DNA of 64,000 bases from Caprimulgus europaeus (Eukaryota; Chordata; Aves; Caprimulgiformes; Caprimulgidae). Of this stretch, positions 25,306-37,884 are shown piece after piece. How positions within the stretch are numbered: the stretch's first letter is position 1; each line of letters starts with the position of its first letter. The position numbers and the translations under genes were made by a program. The notes below the pieces were generated by a model, which saw nothing but the letters and a program-made list of their open reading frames with translations, was not told the origin of the DNA and made no database searches. The stretch is from contig OU015540.1 in NCBI GenBank assembly GCA_907165065.1, positions 1,782,001 to 1,846,000 of the forward strand. Reading direction: 5' to 3'.

Positions 25306-25990
25306 GGCCGCGCCGGGGCTCCTTCCCCAGGGACCGCGGCCGTCCTTGCCGGGCCCGGAGCCGCGCTGCTGCTGCTGCCGCCGCCGCCTCTCCTCCGCCC
25401 CGCTCCGCTTCCTCCCCGTGCCCAACCGCCGCGGATCTCCCAGGGCAGCCGCCTCCCCGCCGGCCTTGGGAAACCGCCCGGCCCGGGCGCGGCGAGAGCA
25501 GCGGGGAGGGAAGGAGGGGGCCGGGCGGGCGCAGCACCGCCCCCGCCGCACGCCGGGCCGGAGCCGGGGCCGGGCCGGGCCGTGCCGGCCGCTGGCCGCC
25601 TCCCCGGGGCCGGGCACAGGGCGGGGAGCAAAGGTAACCGGGCCGGGCCTGGGCAGCGGGCGGGGCACGGGGCACCATGCTCGGCTGGGGCTGGCGGGGC
25701 CTCGGCACCGCCCTGGCAGCGCTGGGAGCTGGGGCCCTGCTCCGAGCTGGTACGTGGGGCGGGCGGGAAGGACCGGGCAGCGCCGGTTCTGCCGACGGGC
25801 AGCGGGGCTGGGGGCGATGGGATGGGCCCCGGCCGCGGGGCTGGGGTCTGTGCGGTGACCCCCGTCCAGCCGGGACCCGCCGGGAGCGGGGCGGCTGCAG
25901 GCAGCCGGCCGGGGTGGGCGGCCCTGGGGCTGGCAGCGGGGTTCAGCCCGGCTGGCAGCGGGTCCCCGGCGAGCTGGGAAGTGTAACGGC
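25060..25990. promoter_or_regulatory. CpG island, bidirectional FAHD1/HAGH promoter
   Basis: Only 371 bp separate the FAHD1 start codon (25305, minus) from the HAGH start codon (25677, plus). The interval is extremely GC- and CpG-rich, has no TATA box, and carries GC boxes such as CACCGCCCCCGCC near 25535-25547 and TTCCTCCCCG-type ETS/GC sequences. The island extends into both first exons. This is the normal architecture of a shared housekeeping promoter. Confidence 0.8.
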
Positions 25991-28900
25991 GGTTTCTCTT
26001 TTCTCCTTTGCCGGCTCAGGGATGTACCGAGGTTTTTAAGCTGACTCACAGCCCCAAGTAGGTCAGTATCTGCTCGGCTGGAGCCTGTCGCTGTCGGTGG
26101 CTTTTCCTATCGATATCCCATCTGGGAGGCTCCTGCGGAGTTTTTGAGCTGTCAAAGCGCTGGTTATTGCTGTGGGAGAAGGGCTGGGGGGACGGGAGCT
26201 GGCATTTAAACAGGGTTTGATGGACAGCAGACTGTACTGTAAATGTAAACAAAAAACCAAAACCAAAACTGTCTAAGCGCTGCATTTAAATCGAGGGCCT
26301 AAATCCTGAAAGCCTCTCCTTGAGCTGGAGCTTGGGCTTTAGCTTCACAGCGTCTCTGGGAAGTCTGGCCAGAGGCTTTTTGCATCACTTCAGTTTTAAG
26401 ACCTGGACTTAACGAGCAAGAATCCCTTGGCAGTTCACTGCCCGACTTACAAACCTTGATGGTATCTTGGGAACAAATATGTCAAACGGAGTAACCAGCA
26501 GCTCCAGAGTTCCCCAGGGTGCAGAGTGGGTGCTGCACCTTCCACGCAGGCTTTGTTCCACCAGTGGGTGGGTGCGTGTCCTGCCCACGCTGGCTGGACC
26601 CGGCTGTGCCGCCGGCAGCGTGTGCTGGGTGGGCAAATCGAGTGGGAACAGAAGTTACATGGGGTTTGTGGAGCTGACTCACTTGCTATCATGTGGAGCC
26701 ACTGACTTGATGGGCATCCAAAAAATACCTGTGTGTAGAGGATGGAAAAAGTTAACGTAGTGTTTCTTCTTATGAGATGGTGAAGGGACACTCACCTGGG
26801 TATTTATGTGCAGTCATTTTGGAGTGACAGCCATACTGGAAAGAGGAATTTTCCACTCTTTTTCTGTAATAAAAAGAGGAAAGCAAAATGCTGTAGAGAA
26901 AATGTACGAAGCACCCCTTTTCTGAGGGAGCCTGCTGTTCAACTGTGCTGCTACCTGCTTGCCTTCAGTCTCCAGCACGTGTGTGTTTGTGTGATATTAA
27001 CCCTTCCCACCCACAAACCCTTTCCTCCTGGCAACTCAAGCTGCACTAAGAGAAAGCCGAAGCGTGTGATTCAGAGGCTGCTGGTGTTCTGCTCCCCCCA
27101 GTCCTCTCTGCTTCAGGCATCCAGTCAGGAGGGACCTGTTACAAAACAGAGTGAAAGTGAAGTCATTAGGCATTAATTCTGGAGCAGACCTGCATGCATT
27201 GCAGTGATCCTGAAACACTCTGTGTCAGTGCTGGGCCAGGGCAGGGGCTGCTGTCGCTCAGGGAGCTTCCTCCTGCAAAACCAGGTCTGCGGACGGGGTT
27301 CGAGCAGCGCTGGGCTCGTGAGCGCGCTTCTGGGCTGCTCGCCGAGCGGGCAGGCTGCAAAGGTGCAGCTCAGCTGCAGATGGGAATCCAGGAGGAGTTT
27401 CCTACTTCATGGATGTTTTCTCATTCCTTAGTTTAAATTGCATTTTTGAAAACATTTCCTTGTGCGGTGTACCGTGTTTGTTTTGCAAAGAATTGTGAAT
27501 TAAACGTGCAAGGAGGCTTTAGGATCGTGGCTGAGGCTAGAAATGGTTCCTAGGAAGAAAGCATTTTAAGTATGTTTTTAAGAATAATTCCTTTGGTTTG
27601 AAGTTAAGGTTTTGTTTGGTTTGATTTGGTTGTTTTTGGTTTTCTTTTCCAGTTGGTGTCTAGCATGCAAACAAACATGCAGTGTGTGTGTGTATACACA
27701 CAGTATATATATATATATACACACATAGATAGATAAATAGATATATACTCACATATATATATATATATATCTTGTGACTGATACCATCCAAAATAAAAGT
27801 ATTTAATGTTAGGAAGAAGTTAAAGAGCAATTGATTATTTTATTGTTTTTTTTTTTTTTTCTACTAGGGAGTAGTAAGGGCTTTTTGTTTGTTTGTTTTA
27901 TTTTTTTTTTAATGTTTTATTTTGAAAGGACTCTCCTGCTCCAGAGGAACACTCAGCAGGTATGGATGCTTTTCTCAGTACTTCACCATCAAATACCCAG
28001 TGCATGCCTACACTGTCATGCCTTGGGGTTTTCTTTACAGCACTCTGTTTAATTTTACCACCATCTCCCCTCCTTATCTCCCTTCCTTGCAAGCAAGTGA
28101 GATGCTGGAGGTAGAAGGGGAAGAGGTTCTGGGCAGCACCGTTGAGCCAGAGTGGCCTTACAGCTCCTGCTGTCCCCAGGCTGGGTGGCAGCAGCTGCAT
28201 GTCCCAGTCAGGACTTGGATTTTGGTTTGGCAGCCTTGGTGGGTTTGGGAGGTGCAGGAGGGCTGTCTGTTTTGGCTGCAGCCAGTCTGTAGGGCCTCTT
28301 CTCTCTAAAGCAAGCTCTTATCAGGAGTGGACAGGACTGGCCTGTTTGGGAGAGTGGGGCAGGTTGATTAGGAGCGTGGTGACCCCTCCCTTTGGCACTG
28401 ATGGAGGTGACCAAGCACTGAGCGTCAGGAGCCTCAGGGAGAGAGTCAGTGGTGCAAAATCACAGAGTCACAGAGTTGTTGGGTTGGAAAAGACCTTTGA
28501 GATCATCGAGTCCAACTGTACCTGTCCACTGCTGAACCAGATCTCTGAGCACCTCATCTACCTGTCCTTTAAATCCCTCCAGGGATGGGGACTCCACCAC
28601 CTCCCCACACAGCCCATTCCCGTGCCTGGGAACCCTTTCAGTGAAGAAATGCTTCCTCACATCCAATCTGAACCTCCCTTGGGGCAACTTGAGGCCATTT
28701 CCTCTTGTTCTGTCACTGGGTACCTGGGAGAGAAACAGCAACTGAGCCAGCACAGCTCAGACCAAAGCGGTCACCTTCAGTGGTGTGCAGGGGCCTTGGG
28801 CATCAAGACAACTGATTTGTGACGCCTGTTTCCCTGCCTGTGCATGGACCAGGCCTGTGTTGCAGGGCTCCAGCAATGGAAGGTCTGGTTGGCCAGAGAA

Positions 28901-31900
28901 GCTGTGGCTGCTCCTCCCTGGAAGTGTTCTGGCCAGGTTGGATGAGGCTTTGAGCAACCTGGTCTAGTGGAAGGTGTCCCTGCTGCTGGCAGGGGGGTTG
29001 GGACTGGATGATCCCACCCAAACCAGTCTGGGATTCTGTGATCTTGTCTTCTCTATTTTCCTTCTCTTTTTTTTAATGGCAGAGCCTCCTAGAGCTTGGT
29101 TATTTTTTTAAGCACTGTGTATCTGTGAGTTGAACAGTGGAGCCAAGGTTATTTGCATCTGGAATTAGATTTGCTTCTTGGATCTGATTAAACATTGAAC
29201 CAAAAGCAAATAGGGAAGCACTGCTGTTGCATCAAGGTAGCCCATGAGCAAGAAACCTGCCAGCAGTGAGTGCCTGGCCAGGCAGGGAGCCTTGCCTTCT
29301 GCAGAGAGCCTGTCTCCTCCATGCCCTGTGCAGGACGTGATTGCCCCAAGTCATGAACCAGATATTTCTGTTGTAGCAGTGTGTGCATTTCTGTATTTCT
29401 CCCCCCATTTTTTTTCCTCCTGCTTTTTTTTCTTTTGGCTCTAATATGGCCTTTTGGTGCTTTATTTGCTAAGTCACTGTCCCAGGCTGACCTTTGTCCA
29501 GCTGTTCCCTCTCCATTCTGCTTTCCAGCCCCTTGAAATCTTCTCTCCAGTCGTGGTACGTTGCTTTTCCTGCATGAGCACATCTCTGGGAGCCAAGTGT
29601 CCTGTCCCTCCTCGGTGTGGCTGTGGGGCACTAGGAGCCTCCTGTGCTGTGGGGCACGAGGTGACAAGCCAGGTACTAAGGCTTTGTCCTGTGGTGTCCT
29701 CTCTCTTCCTCTGAAGGAGGCAGGTTGGGCTGCCCGTACCCTTCCTTCTCTGGAGCCATGGGCTTGGGAACCTGCTGTGCTCTGTCCCACTTGTTCTCCT
29801 CCCTGGACTAACCTGAGGTTTGACTGTTTTGGGTTCCCCAGGTCCAGCGCAGCTGCAAGGTGTCTTCCTGCACACAGAGCACGAGCAGAGGAGGTCAAAG
29901 ACCATCACACAAGCCAACATGAAGGTGGAATTGCTCCCAGCCCTCACAGACAACTACATGTACCTCCTGATCGACGAGGAAACGAAGGAGGCTGCCATAG
30001 TTGACCCTGTGCAGCCCCAGAAGGTAACGCTGTCTGCTGCCCTTGGGAGTGGGGTGGAGATCCTTCCAGGTTGCCACATCCACAGGAGAATGAGTCACAC
30101 ACTGACTCAGGCATGGGGGAGAGGCAAGACAGACTGGCCATGCAGAGGTACGGACAGGGCTTCGCAGGCAGCCTGCTCCTGGGCTCGGGCAGCTTGTCCC
30201 TGACTTCAGGGGTTATTGACCTGATTTAATGTCTTGTCCTTAGCTGGATGTAATATAGAAAAGAGGAAATGGGACTGAGGACTTCCTCATGGCTAGCTGG
30301 ATCAGAGACCTCATGTCCTGATCTTCAACTAGGACTTGGAGAGGGATGAGCTCTGGTGGTGTCACGCTCTGAAGCTTTGGAGCAGTTGTGTCCAGGTTAC
30401 ACCAGGGACCAGCTGTGCTGTTAAGTTGTTTCATGTGAGTTATGATGTTTTCCTGTGCCTGCAGGTTTTGGATGCAGTCAAAAAGCACGGCGTGAAGCTG
30501 ACCACTGTCCTGACCACACATCATCACTGGTAACTATCTGCTGTAGCAGGATCCCTCTTCCCTCTGCATAAACACAAATGGTCCAGAATTGTTGCTGTTT
30601 TGGGTGAAGCTGGACTTCTCTAAGCAGGAGCTTGGGTATGAGAAGAATCAAAGCTCAGGAGTGTTCCCTTGGGCTTGCTGTGACCAGATGCATTGTCTAG
30701 ACTGCAAGCTCTGTGTGTCAGTGTCTTTCATCCTTAAAATGCTGACTTCTGCCAGGTGACCAGTGGAATAAATGTGTGTGAAGGTAGCTGTGGAGTGCAG
30801 GAGGGAGCACACTCATGCTGAGGTGCTAGGGCATGCCTGTAAGGCATGCTACTCCCAGTCAGCACTTGTGGGAGGATTACCTGTGTTGCAGATTAACTCT
30901 GCCAGGGATGATTGTTTTGCTTTAGTATTTTTGCAGTGCTGAACCTGAGTAACCTCTCTCTTGGGCCACCTCTGTGGCTGGAGAGCTAGCCCTGATCTGG
31001 CAGGACCAGCACAGCAAGTGAATGCTGAGCTGTTTGGACATCTGTGTGCTGGCTCCACGGTGTCTTGTGGGACACTGAATTACACACATCCCAGTTATCC
31101 CAGTCTCTTCCTGCCCTAGTTACTGGAGAGTTGACTGTGAGCCCCTAGGCTGGTGTTCCCAGCTAGGTATGAACTTGGGGGGGGTTGTTCCCCTCTCTCA
31201 CTGCCCTAGTTACTGGAGAAATTATCTTCACTTATGTTGATGGGACATATCCTTTGATATGAGGACAGTGCTAGGTACTGGGAGAATAACTGACCAGAAA
31301 TGATCACCTGGTTGTTACCATTGCAGTATGGTTATGATAAATTTGTTTTCATCCCTGCCCAAACCCATTTTTCTGACCTTCCAGGGACCACGCTGGAGGA
31401 AATGAGAAGCTGGTCAAGATGGAGAGGGGGCTGCGTGTGTGTGGAGGAGACAGCAGAGTGGGAGCACTGACACAGAAAGTGTCTCACCTGACATCGCTCA
31501 AGGTGAAGGCACTGGGCTGCAGGACATCTGGGGGGCATCTCCCCTTTGTGTCACAGCTTTAGAGCTGGACTGGTGTGCTCCAACTTGAGTTAATGCTGTG
31601 GTCACTGCTCTTTACCTTTTAACACCTCCTGGATGTGGTTGATAGTTTAAATGCAGCTTTTAATGTTTTCCAGCCCTGTGAACCATAACCTCTCTGTCTT
31701 GTTTTGGCCAGTTGAGGAGAACATTGGCATGGCTCAGACACCTGGGGCATGCTGGGTGTCCCTGTGCTCCTTGACAGCTGCCTTAACTGGGGTGGCCAGA
31801 CCCCACGTGTGAAAGAACAGGGCTTGTGCTCTGCTGAGAGCCTGGTTAGCACTGAAAAAATGCCAGTGGTCCTCTCTGAACCAGGGCTGCAACACAGGGG

Positions 31901-34900
31901 GAAGAGAAAGTGGGCCAGCAGTGCTAGCTGCATGTGTTGCTTTTCCAGAGCTGAAGCAGAAAACCTTGTTGGAACCTAGCTGTTTGTTCACAGGCGAGCT
32001 GGCAGATGACATAAACTGCTCTGAAATGTGCAGGCTGGCATGAATGTCACTGCTAGTCTTGCCGTGCACCTTCCGGGGGGGCGGAACAAAGGAGGGAGCA
32101 CAGGAATACATGGGAAGGTGTGCACATGAGGGCTGTGGGGGGAAGCATCCCCTTGGCTGTGGGTATGTTTAAGCCTCCCCTTTTCAGGAGTGTTATCCAT
32201 TTCTTCCCTTCAGCTTCATTTTTTTTGTTTGGAGCTTTTTACACTCGATTAACTTTGTTTAGGATTTAGTGTTGCTCTGGATCTGTTTGCTCTTGCTGCC
32301 AACCAGACGCTGAGTCACTCTGCATGTAAATGAAAGAATCTGGCAGTTCTCTTTGTCACAACACCTGCTAGGAGGAAACAGCTCCCTTCCAAGTCCCTGC
32401 CATAAAACCCTCTTGCTGGACTCTCCCAGGAGCAGAGCTGATGTTTACTGGCCAGCTGTGTGAGAATTTGCCTGTAGGACCATTGTAATAGTTGCAATTC
32501 TTTTCTAACCATACAAATGCTAGCTAAATGGTAGCTTAAGCTCTAGTCTTCTGCCTTCTTCTCAGGTGGGATCTCTTAATGTGAAATGCCTCTGTACGCC
32601 GTGTCACACTTCTGGACACATCTGTTATTATGTGACTAAGCCAAATAGCTCCGAGCCACCTGCTGTATTTACAGGTGAGGAGTTGGGAGGTGACATTGCT
32701 GGCAGTCTGTGTTGCAGAGAAACGAGCTACCCCTCTGCCTGTGTGCTCCTGACTCTGGGTGTGCATTCAGCCCTTCCTGCCAGTGCAGCTTCCACATCTT
32801 GCCCCCCTACCAAGTGCTACCAAGTAGTAATTGTAGGTGGAACTGGTGAAACATCTCTAGGTTTGTAAACCATTGCTGGGCACCCTGCAAGCAACATCAG
32901 GAACGAGCCCTGGCTGAGTCCTACACCTAGGGTTTTCTTCCTTGAAACAGGAGCTGTTGTTTTAATCTAGGCCAAGCCATGGCTTGATTCCAAAACCTGT
33001 TGCTCTTCCCTATAGCTGTGTTCATGTCTGTAACACAACTGAGAGAAGAGAAAGCAGGGGAGTAAGAGAGGGCTGGTGCTCCATCTCTGCTAGCCAGGGT
33101 CTGCATCTTGTTTTGGAGAGTAGGGTTCCCCCTTCCCTGGCACTGTCCCCACTCTCCCCAGACTGCCATGTCATCCCTCTCCTGATGGGCGTTCTCCAGA
33201 GCTTGCACCAGCTGCTGTGCGGAAGAGGTGATGGCTTTAGCAAGATTTTAGGGAGCACTGGTGAGAGAATGCAGAGGTGACTCATCTTTCAGAGCAAAGA
33301 GAACAAGTGTTCCTTGTCCACTCTAGAAAGGACAAGAGGGGACAGCAGACTGCCCACGGGTGGGGAAGCCCTGGCATGGTTTGCCTGGCGAGGCTGTGGG
33401 GTTTCCCACGTTGGAAGTTGTGTTTGCCCTGTGGGTTTGTGTATTTTTAACCTCTCTGGGGCAGCAGTGTAGCCTGGCTGTCCCCGTGCCTCCTGCTGAG
33501 CTGCAGTGAGGACAGCAGTGGCAGAACTGAGCCCTCGGGCACCCTGTGCTCACATTTTGGTGTGAGGAGCCTTGTCTGGTCCTGATGTCACCTCTCCCTT
33601 GCAGGTGACACGCTGTTTGTGGCTGGCTGTGGGAAATTCTTCGAGGGAACCCCAGAGGAAATGTACAGGGCGCTGATTGAGATTTTGGGCAGCCTGGACC
33701 CCAAAACGGTATGAACCTCTCCTTTTGTGCTGGGAAGGAACCATCCAGAAACTGCCACAGACATCAGGAAGCTGTCTGCCTAGTGATGCTGCTGTGGAAA
33801 GAGAATTTCCTACATGTGGAAGGAGTGAATGCTTATATCAGGGACTGTCTTTGATGCTGAGTAGCTGGAGTCCTCTGGGAGGGAAATACCCCAGATACAT
33901 CTGTGCTCTGTGGGGAAGGAGTAGCAGCTTCTTACTAAAACGAAGGCTGGAGAGCTGGGACACCGGGACTCTTCCATCAGACTTGCCACTAAACTGGCAG
34001 ATAACACCAGCTGATAATTCCTGGCACTGCTCTTGTCTGTGTCTCCAGTGGAGGGTGTGGTGTGTCCTGGAGGGCTGACCCTGTTGTTCCTGCTGTACCA
34101 TGATGCTGATGATGGCACCTGGCACCTTGTACCTTCAGAGTCACCCAGTGTCACTCTTCCTTTCTTTTCCTAGAGAGTTTACTGCGGTCACGAATACACA
34201 ATCAACAATCTCAAGTTTGCTCGACACGTTGAGCCCGATAACATTGCTGTCCAGGAGAAGCTTGCTTGGGCCAAGGTAACTGGTGCATCCTTTCCCTAGA
34301 CTTGCTGGATGCTGGTAGAGGAGGAGGACAATGTTGGGGAGAAAAAGAGGCTGTGGGAAGGGAGTCAAGAGCCAGGAGCTGCAGTGTGTTGTGCATCCAG
34401 GGAAGCGATGTGTTGGGGAACAGGGTTTGTGTGAGCCCAGAGAAGACTGGTTGCTGTCTGGTGGAGATGTGACTCTCCCTGGAAACTCCTTGGTGATGTC
34501 CAGGTCCATCTGGGAGGGTCAGCTCTGTCCTGAGTCTCTCCCTGTGTGCCTCGGTGCTTGTCTGTCTGTGTGTGTGGCACTGGGAAGGACCTGGCCTGAG
34601 GAGCAGCTCAGGATGTTAGGTGCAGCACTAACCCTACATGATTAGTATAGAGGACATTTCTTGTTCACCAAAATGTTCCTTATTAAGCAGAAATCTCTCC
34701 CTTGTTCAGGCAAAGTATGACAGTGGTGAGCCAACCATACCCTCCACCATTGCAGAAGAGTTCACCTACAACCCCTTCATGCGGGTGAGGTACGGAGGGG
34801 ATGGGTGTGGGAATGGTCCTTCTGTGTCCTCTGTTTGAAGGGGGGGGATGTGGGCAGGAGGAGGTCTCCAAAAAAGGAGCTGTAAGTGGGAATTACTCTC

Positions 34901-35436
34901 CTGCCTCACACATTCCTGTTGTGGTGCCTTGAAGACCTTCCTTAAAACATCTGCTTTCCAAGAAGGACAATACAATGTACTCGCTGTCCTGGCTGTGAGA
35001 TGGGAAGGGTTGTGGTGAGCAGCTCTGCCAGTGCTGAAACCCCTAACTCAGGAGCCAGAACAAGCTTCCCTGTGTAATTAGGTTCCTTCATCAAGCAGAG
35101 TTTGGCAGATGGGCAGCAAAAGGTGCTGTTCAAGGCACAAGAGCATTTGCAGTTTCCTCTTGAGAGGAGCCTTTAAACCAAGGGAGCTGATAAGTCTTTG
35201 CCAAAGCCCCAAGCCTTTGATCTTTAAGTGCAACGTTTCCCCTTGATGCAGGTGAAATGTGATAGCAGTGACTTCATAGCTGAGATTTTATCTTACAGTC
35301 TCTGCATTTGCTGTCCCTGGTGTTCCCTCCCTGCAGGGAGAAGACAGTTCAGCAGCACGCTGGGGAGACCGACCCTGTCCGAACAATGGGGGCCATCAGG
35401 AAAGAGAAGGACAACTTCCGAGTCCCCAAGGACTGA
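25677..35436 (+). CDS. HAGH: HAGH, hydroxyacylglutathione hydrolase (glyoxalase II), dual-targeted
   Basis: Hydrolyses S-D-lactoylglutathione to D-lactate and glutathione, the second glyoxalase step. Coding exons: 25677-25749, 29842-30023, 30465-30529, 31385-31502, 32566-32674, 33605-33708, 34174-34275, 34710-34789, 35337-35436. The sum is 933 bp (310 aa; human 308). Residues 1-50 form an Arg-, Ala- and Leu-rich leader that fits mitochondrial import. Met51 (29919-29921) starts a 260-aa cytosolic form, exactly the human length, and is the second ATG in the message. In cytosolic numbering the metallo-beta-lactamase ligands H54, H56, D58, H59, H110, D134 and H173 are present, as are the glutathione-site residues K143, R249 and K252. 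Exon 8 ends CGGGTGAG|GTACGG; an alternative donor five bases upstream would shift the frame. An optional exon in intron 1 is described separately. Confidence 0.96.
26020..26057 (+). other. Candidate HAGH cassette exon with in-frame stop
   Basis: An excellent splice acceptor (long pyrimidine tract ending CCGGCTCAG at 26019) is followed 38 bp later by a fair donor (CCCAA|GTAGGT, 26058). Joined to exon 1, the mitochondrial frame would read Gly-Met-Tyr-Arg-Gly-Phe and then stop at TAA 26037-26039. Inclusion would therefore abolish the mitochondrial protein and leave Met51 for the cytosolic form. Human HAGH is reported to make a ten-exon mRNA with this property. Whether this segment is spliced in this species is inference. 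Confidence 0.45.
27682..27770. repeat. Compound (GT)n/(TA)n/(GATA)n microsatellite
   Basis: GT, TA, AC and GATA-like runs in HAGH intron 1, about 90 bp, with two long TA stretches. Confidence 0.9.
28457..28742 (-). mobile_element. CR1 LINE 3' fragment in HAGH intron 1
   Basis: Antisense CR1 3' end of about 285 bp. The plus strand starts with the complement of the CR1 tail (AATCACAGAGTCACAGAG) and continues GTTGGGTTGGAAAAGACC, with GTGAAGAAATGCTTCCTCAC further in. It is 5' truncated, relatively well preserved, and the same subfamily as the copy at 17683-17860. Confidence 0.9.
28893..29045 (+). mobile_element. CR1 LINE 3' fragment in HAGH intron 1 (sense)
   Basis: Sense-strand CR1 3' end of the subfamily with AGAAGCTGTGGCTGCTCC and CAACCTGGTCTAGTGGAAGG, ending AGTCTGGGATTCTGTGATCT. 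It lies about 150 bp from an antisense CR1 of another subfamily. Confidence 0.88.
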
Positions 35437-37367
35437 GCACTCTGCCTGCATCACTTTAATGTCAGTTTAAGTGTAATTTAGACTATTCCAAATGTTTTAG
35501 GAATTGAACCTTCTGTTGTGGTTGAGACAGTCATATTTAGGTTCTTATTTTGTTTTAATTAAGGAAAAAGAAAAAAGCACTTTGCCCTTGTTGAGATGTT
35601 CTACAGCATATTTATATTGTGATGAAGAATATTTATCCTTCTGTTGCTGGCTCTCCAACTGTCACATGTGTCACATGCAGATCATTTTCCAAGTGTTGGT
35701 ATGTGGCTCAGAGTTTGGGGTGGGGAAGGGTCAAACTTTTGAGGTCTAGGAAAAAGCTCCTGTGATGTTTGTAGGAGGCTGGTGCGAATGCAGACGGTGG
35801 GACTGGGGCCTGAGGCGTCTTTGTTTAGAACAGAGACAAAATGCAGTGACTGTATTGCTGGCTGAAGATTTAAACTTCACTTCCATGCTGCTGATTGAGT
35901 CTGTTGCTTCTGGCTCCACTAAAACCAGCTCTGGGTGACAGACCTGCTCTCCCACCACCAGCTCAGGGCTTTGTTTGTGAGGTAGGCAGGGTGGTGTGGC
36001 TCTGGGAATGGCACACGGGCACCGGCCAGCTCCTCTCCTCTCCCTGCCATTCCTGTCGTGGACTGCAGTAACTTTTCCAGGCAGCTTGCTGGCTTCGAGG
36101 TTCCCTTTGCTGAGACCTTTCCCTCTTCACTTCAGCCTGTTTGCATGTACCTGCTTCTCGCTCCTACGTGTGATCTGTGTCACTTGTGTTAGCACCACAC
36201 AACTGAAGAAGGGATTTGTCTGCTGATTCAAAACCCTGAGAAGATCTTACCTGGTGACTAACTGTGTGTCTAACAGCAATGAGACCCTCCAGCAGATGCC
36301 AATAGCTGGAACAGCTTTGTACCTTGCTGTGAGTAACGTGGCAAACGAGGTTTTGTTAGCAGGGTGCTGTTCCCCAGCAAGAGAGCAGCTGTTCTGGTGA
36401 GCACTGGGAGGAGCTGTGCTGACACTGGGAGAGTCCAGCTTACAGACCTGGCTTACAGCAGGTGCTGTGTGCTGCTGGGGTCTGTCACCCACCCAGTATC
36501 CTCAGCCTGGTCCAGCCTCTCTGCTAGAAAGGCCACAGGGGTGGTGGTATCAGTGGGGAGGGTGTCCACACACTGCCAGATTAAACAGGGCTCGCATCTC
36601 AGACCCCCTGAGAACCCCCTTAGCGTGGCACAGTTCTCTTTCTTGGTTGGTCCATGGGGCTTAAAATCCATCTCAGTTCTTGGACTGATGCTCTAGGACC
36701 CTGGGCTGCAGCCAGCTTAAAAACTGCAGGGAGGGAACTTGCCCTTGGGCTGTTTTTCTGACAGGGAATTATTGTGTTGAAGTGGATGAATGGGATAAAC
36801 TTTGGGGGGGGAAATAGATTTTCAGTGAGTGGGTCACCCCCCTCCTGCACTTCCCATCCTCCAGCTTAGTGTCTTCAACCAGAAGAGAGGTGAGTGAAGG
36901 GTGGTAGGACCCAGCCTCGTGGGCTTGGCATCTGCATCTGTAATGCACCTTCCTCCTCATTTTATTTCCTTCCTCGTTTCTTGGCTCCTGCTCAGCTGTG
37001 TCCTGCAGATCTGCTCCATTTTGAGAGATTTGCAGACAAACCTTTTGCAGCTGAAACTAACACAAGATTAAACGATTTTGGTTCCAGTTTCTCCCCCTTT
37101 CCCCAGTGCATGTTGGTGAGTAATGCCACGCTGGAGTCTGTCACCACCTGAGTGTCACCAGTCTAACTCTGCTCTTGCACCCAAGGCGCAGAGCGCAGCG
37201 TGGGGGCGGGGTTTGGTGTGACACCGTTCCTTTATTTGCTTGAAAAAGGGGAATTTTCTGTAGTGCAGGAAGAGAAGCGGTACCTAAAGCTTTGCTGCCT
37301 CCTTAACTTGACTGCTGTGCTGCTCCAGTGGGTGTGGCTGTACTGATGGCTGTGTGACAAATGAGCA
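35437..37367 (+). other. Probable HAGH 3' UTR and downstream DNA
   Basis: No further coding exon was found. The first canonical AATAAA downstream of the HAGH stop on the plus strand is at 37368, so the 3' UTR could be about 1.9 kb. Earlier weaker ATTAAA hexamers at about 36579 and 37068 could give shorter forms. Confidence 0.4.
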
Positions 37368-37373
37368 AATAAA
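37368..37373 (+). terminator. Poly(A) signal, candidate for HAGH
   Basis: AATAAA in the context AGCAAATAAAGAGG, followed within 50 bp by a GT-rich stretch, which fits a downstream cleavage element. Confidence 0.5.
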
Positions 37374-37884
37374 GAGGAGCTGTCAACCCAGCTGGGTGGG
37401 GTGGTCTGGGGGAAGGGGGGGTCTTTATCTCTCAATTTTATTAATTTATCTATTTTTTACTGGTGATTGAAGCCAACCAGCTGGGTGCATCTTTCTACCT
37501 AATCCTGGGGGGGAGTGGGTGGCATTTTGGGGTTTTATTCAAGGTCTTGGAGTTCCAAATGTCTTCTTTTTAAAGAAGAACGGAGCCCGTTCAGCGCTTG
37601 TCTCCTCCCTGCTCAGGCAGGTGCTGTTCCCTCCGTCCCACGTGGCCCTTGGGGACCATGGTCAACCCTGAACCAGGGCAGGGCTCTGCTCCTGCCCACC
37701 CTGTGCCTTTGGTGCTTGTTGGAGCAGTTCAAAGGATGTCCCTGGAGCTCTGGCTCTGTCCTGCACCAGACAATCCCAGGATGTCCCTCCTGTGTCCAGG
37801 CCTCATCTGTTCCATCTTGTGTCACCGATGGTCCCAGGGTCTGGTGGGAGCGGGCACCTGGATGGCAGAGCCTCGTCCCTCTGC

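Noticed and set aside
24349-25986. 545-codon open frame on the plus strand
   Set aside because: It is the antisense shadow of FAHD1 plus the GC-rich promoter; composition and overlap explain its length.
25306-26049. In-frame N-terminal extension of FAHD1 (open frame of 472 codons in total)
   Set aside because: The extra stretch is Pro/Arg/Ala-rich, typical of stop-poor CpG-island DNA. It runs antisense through HAGH exon 1 and has no counterpart in FAHD1, which is 224 aa from the chosen Met.
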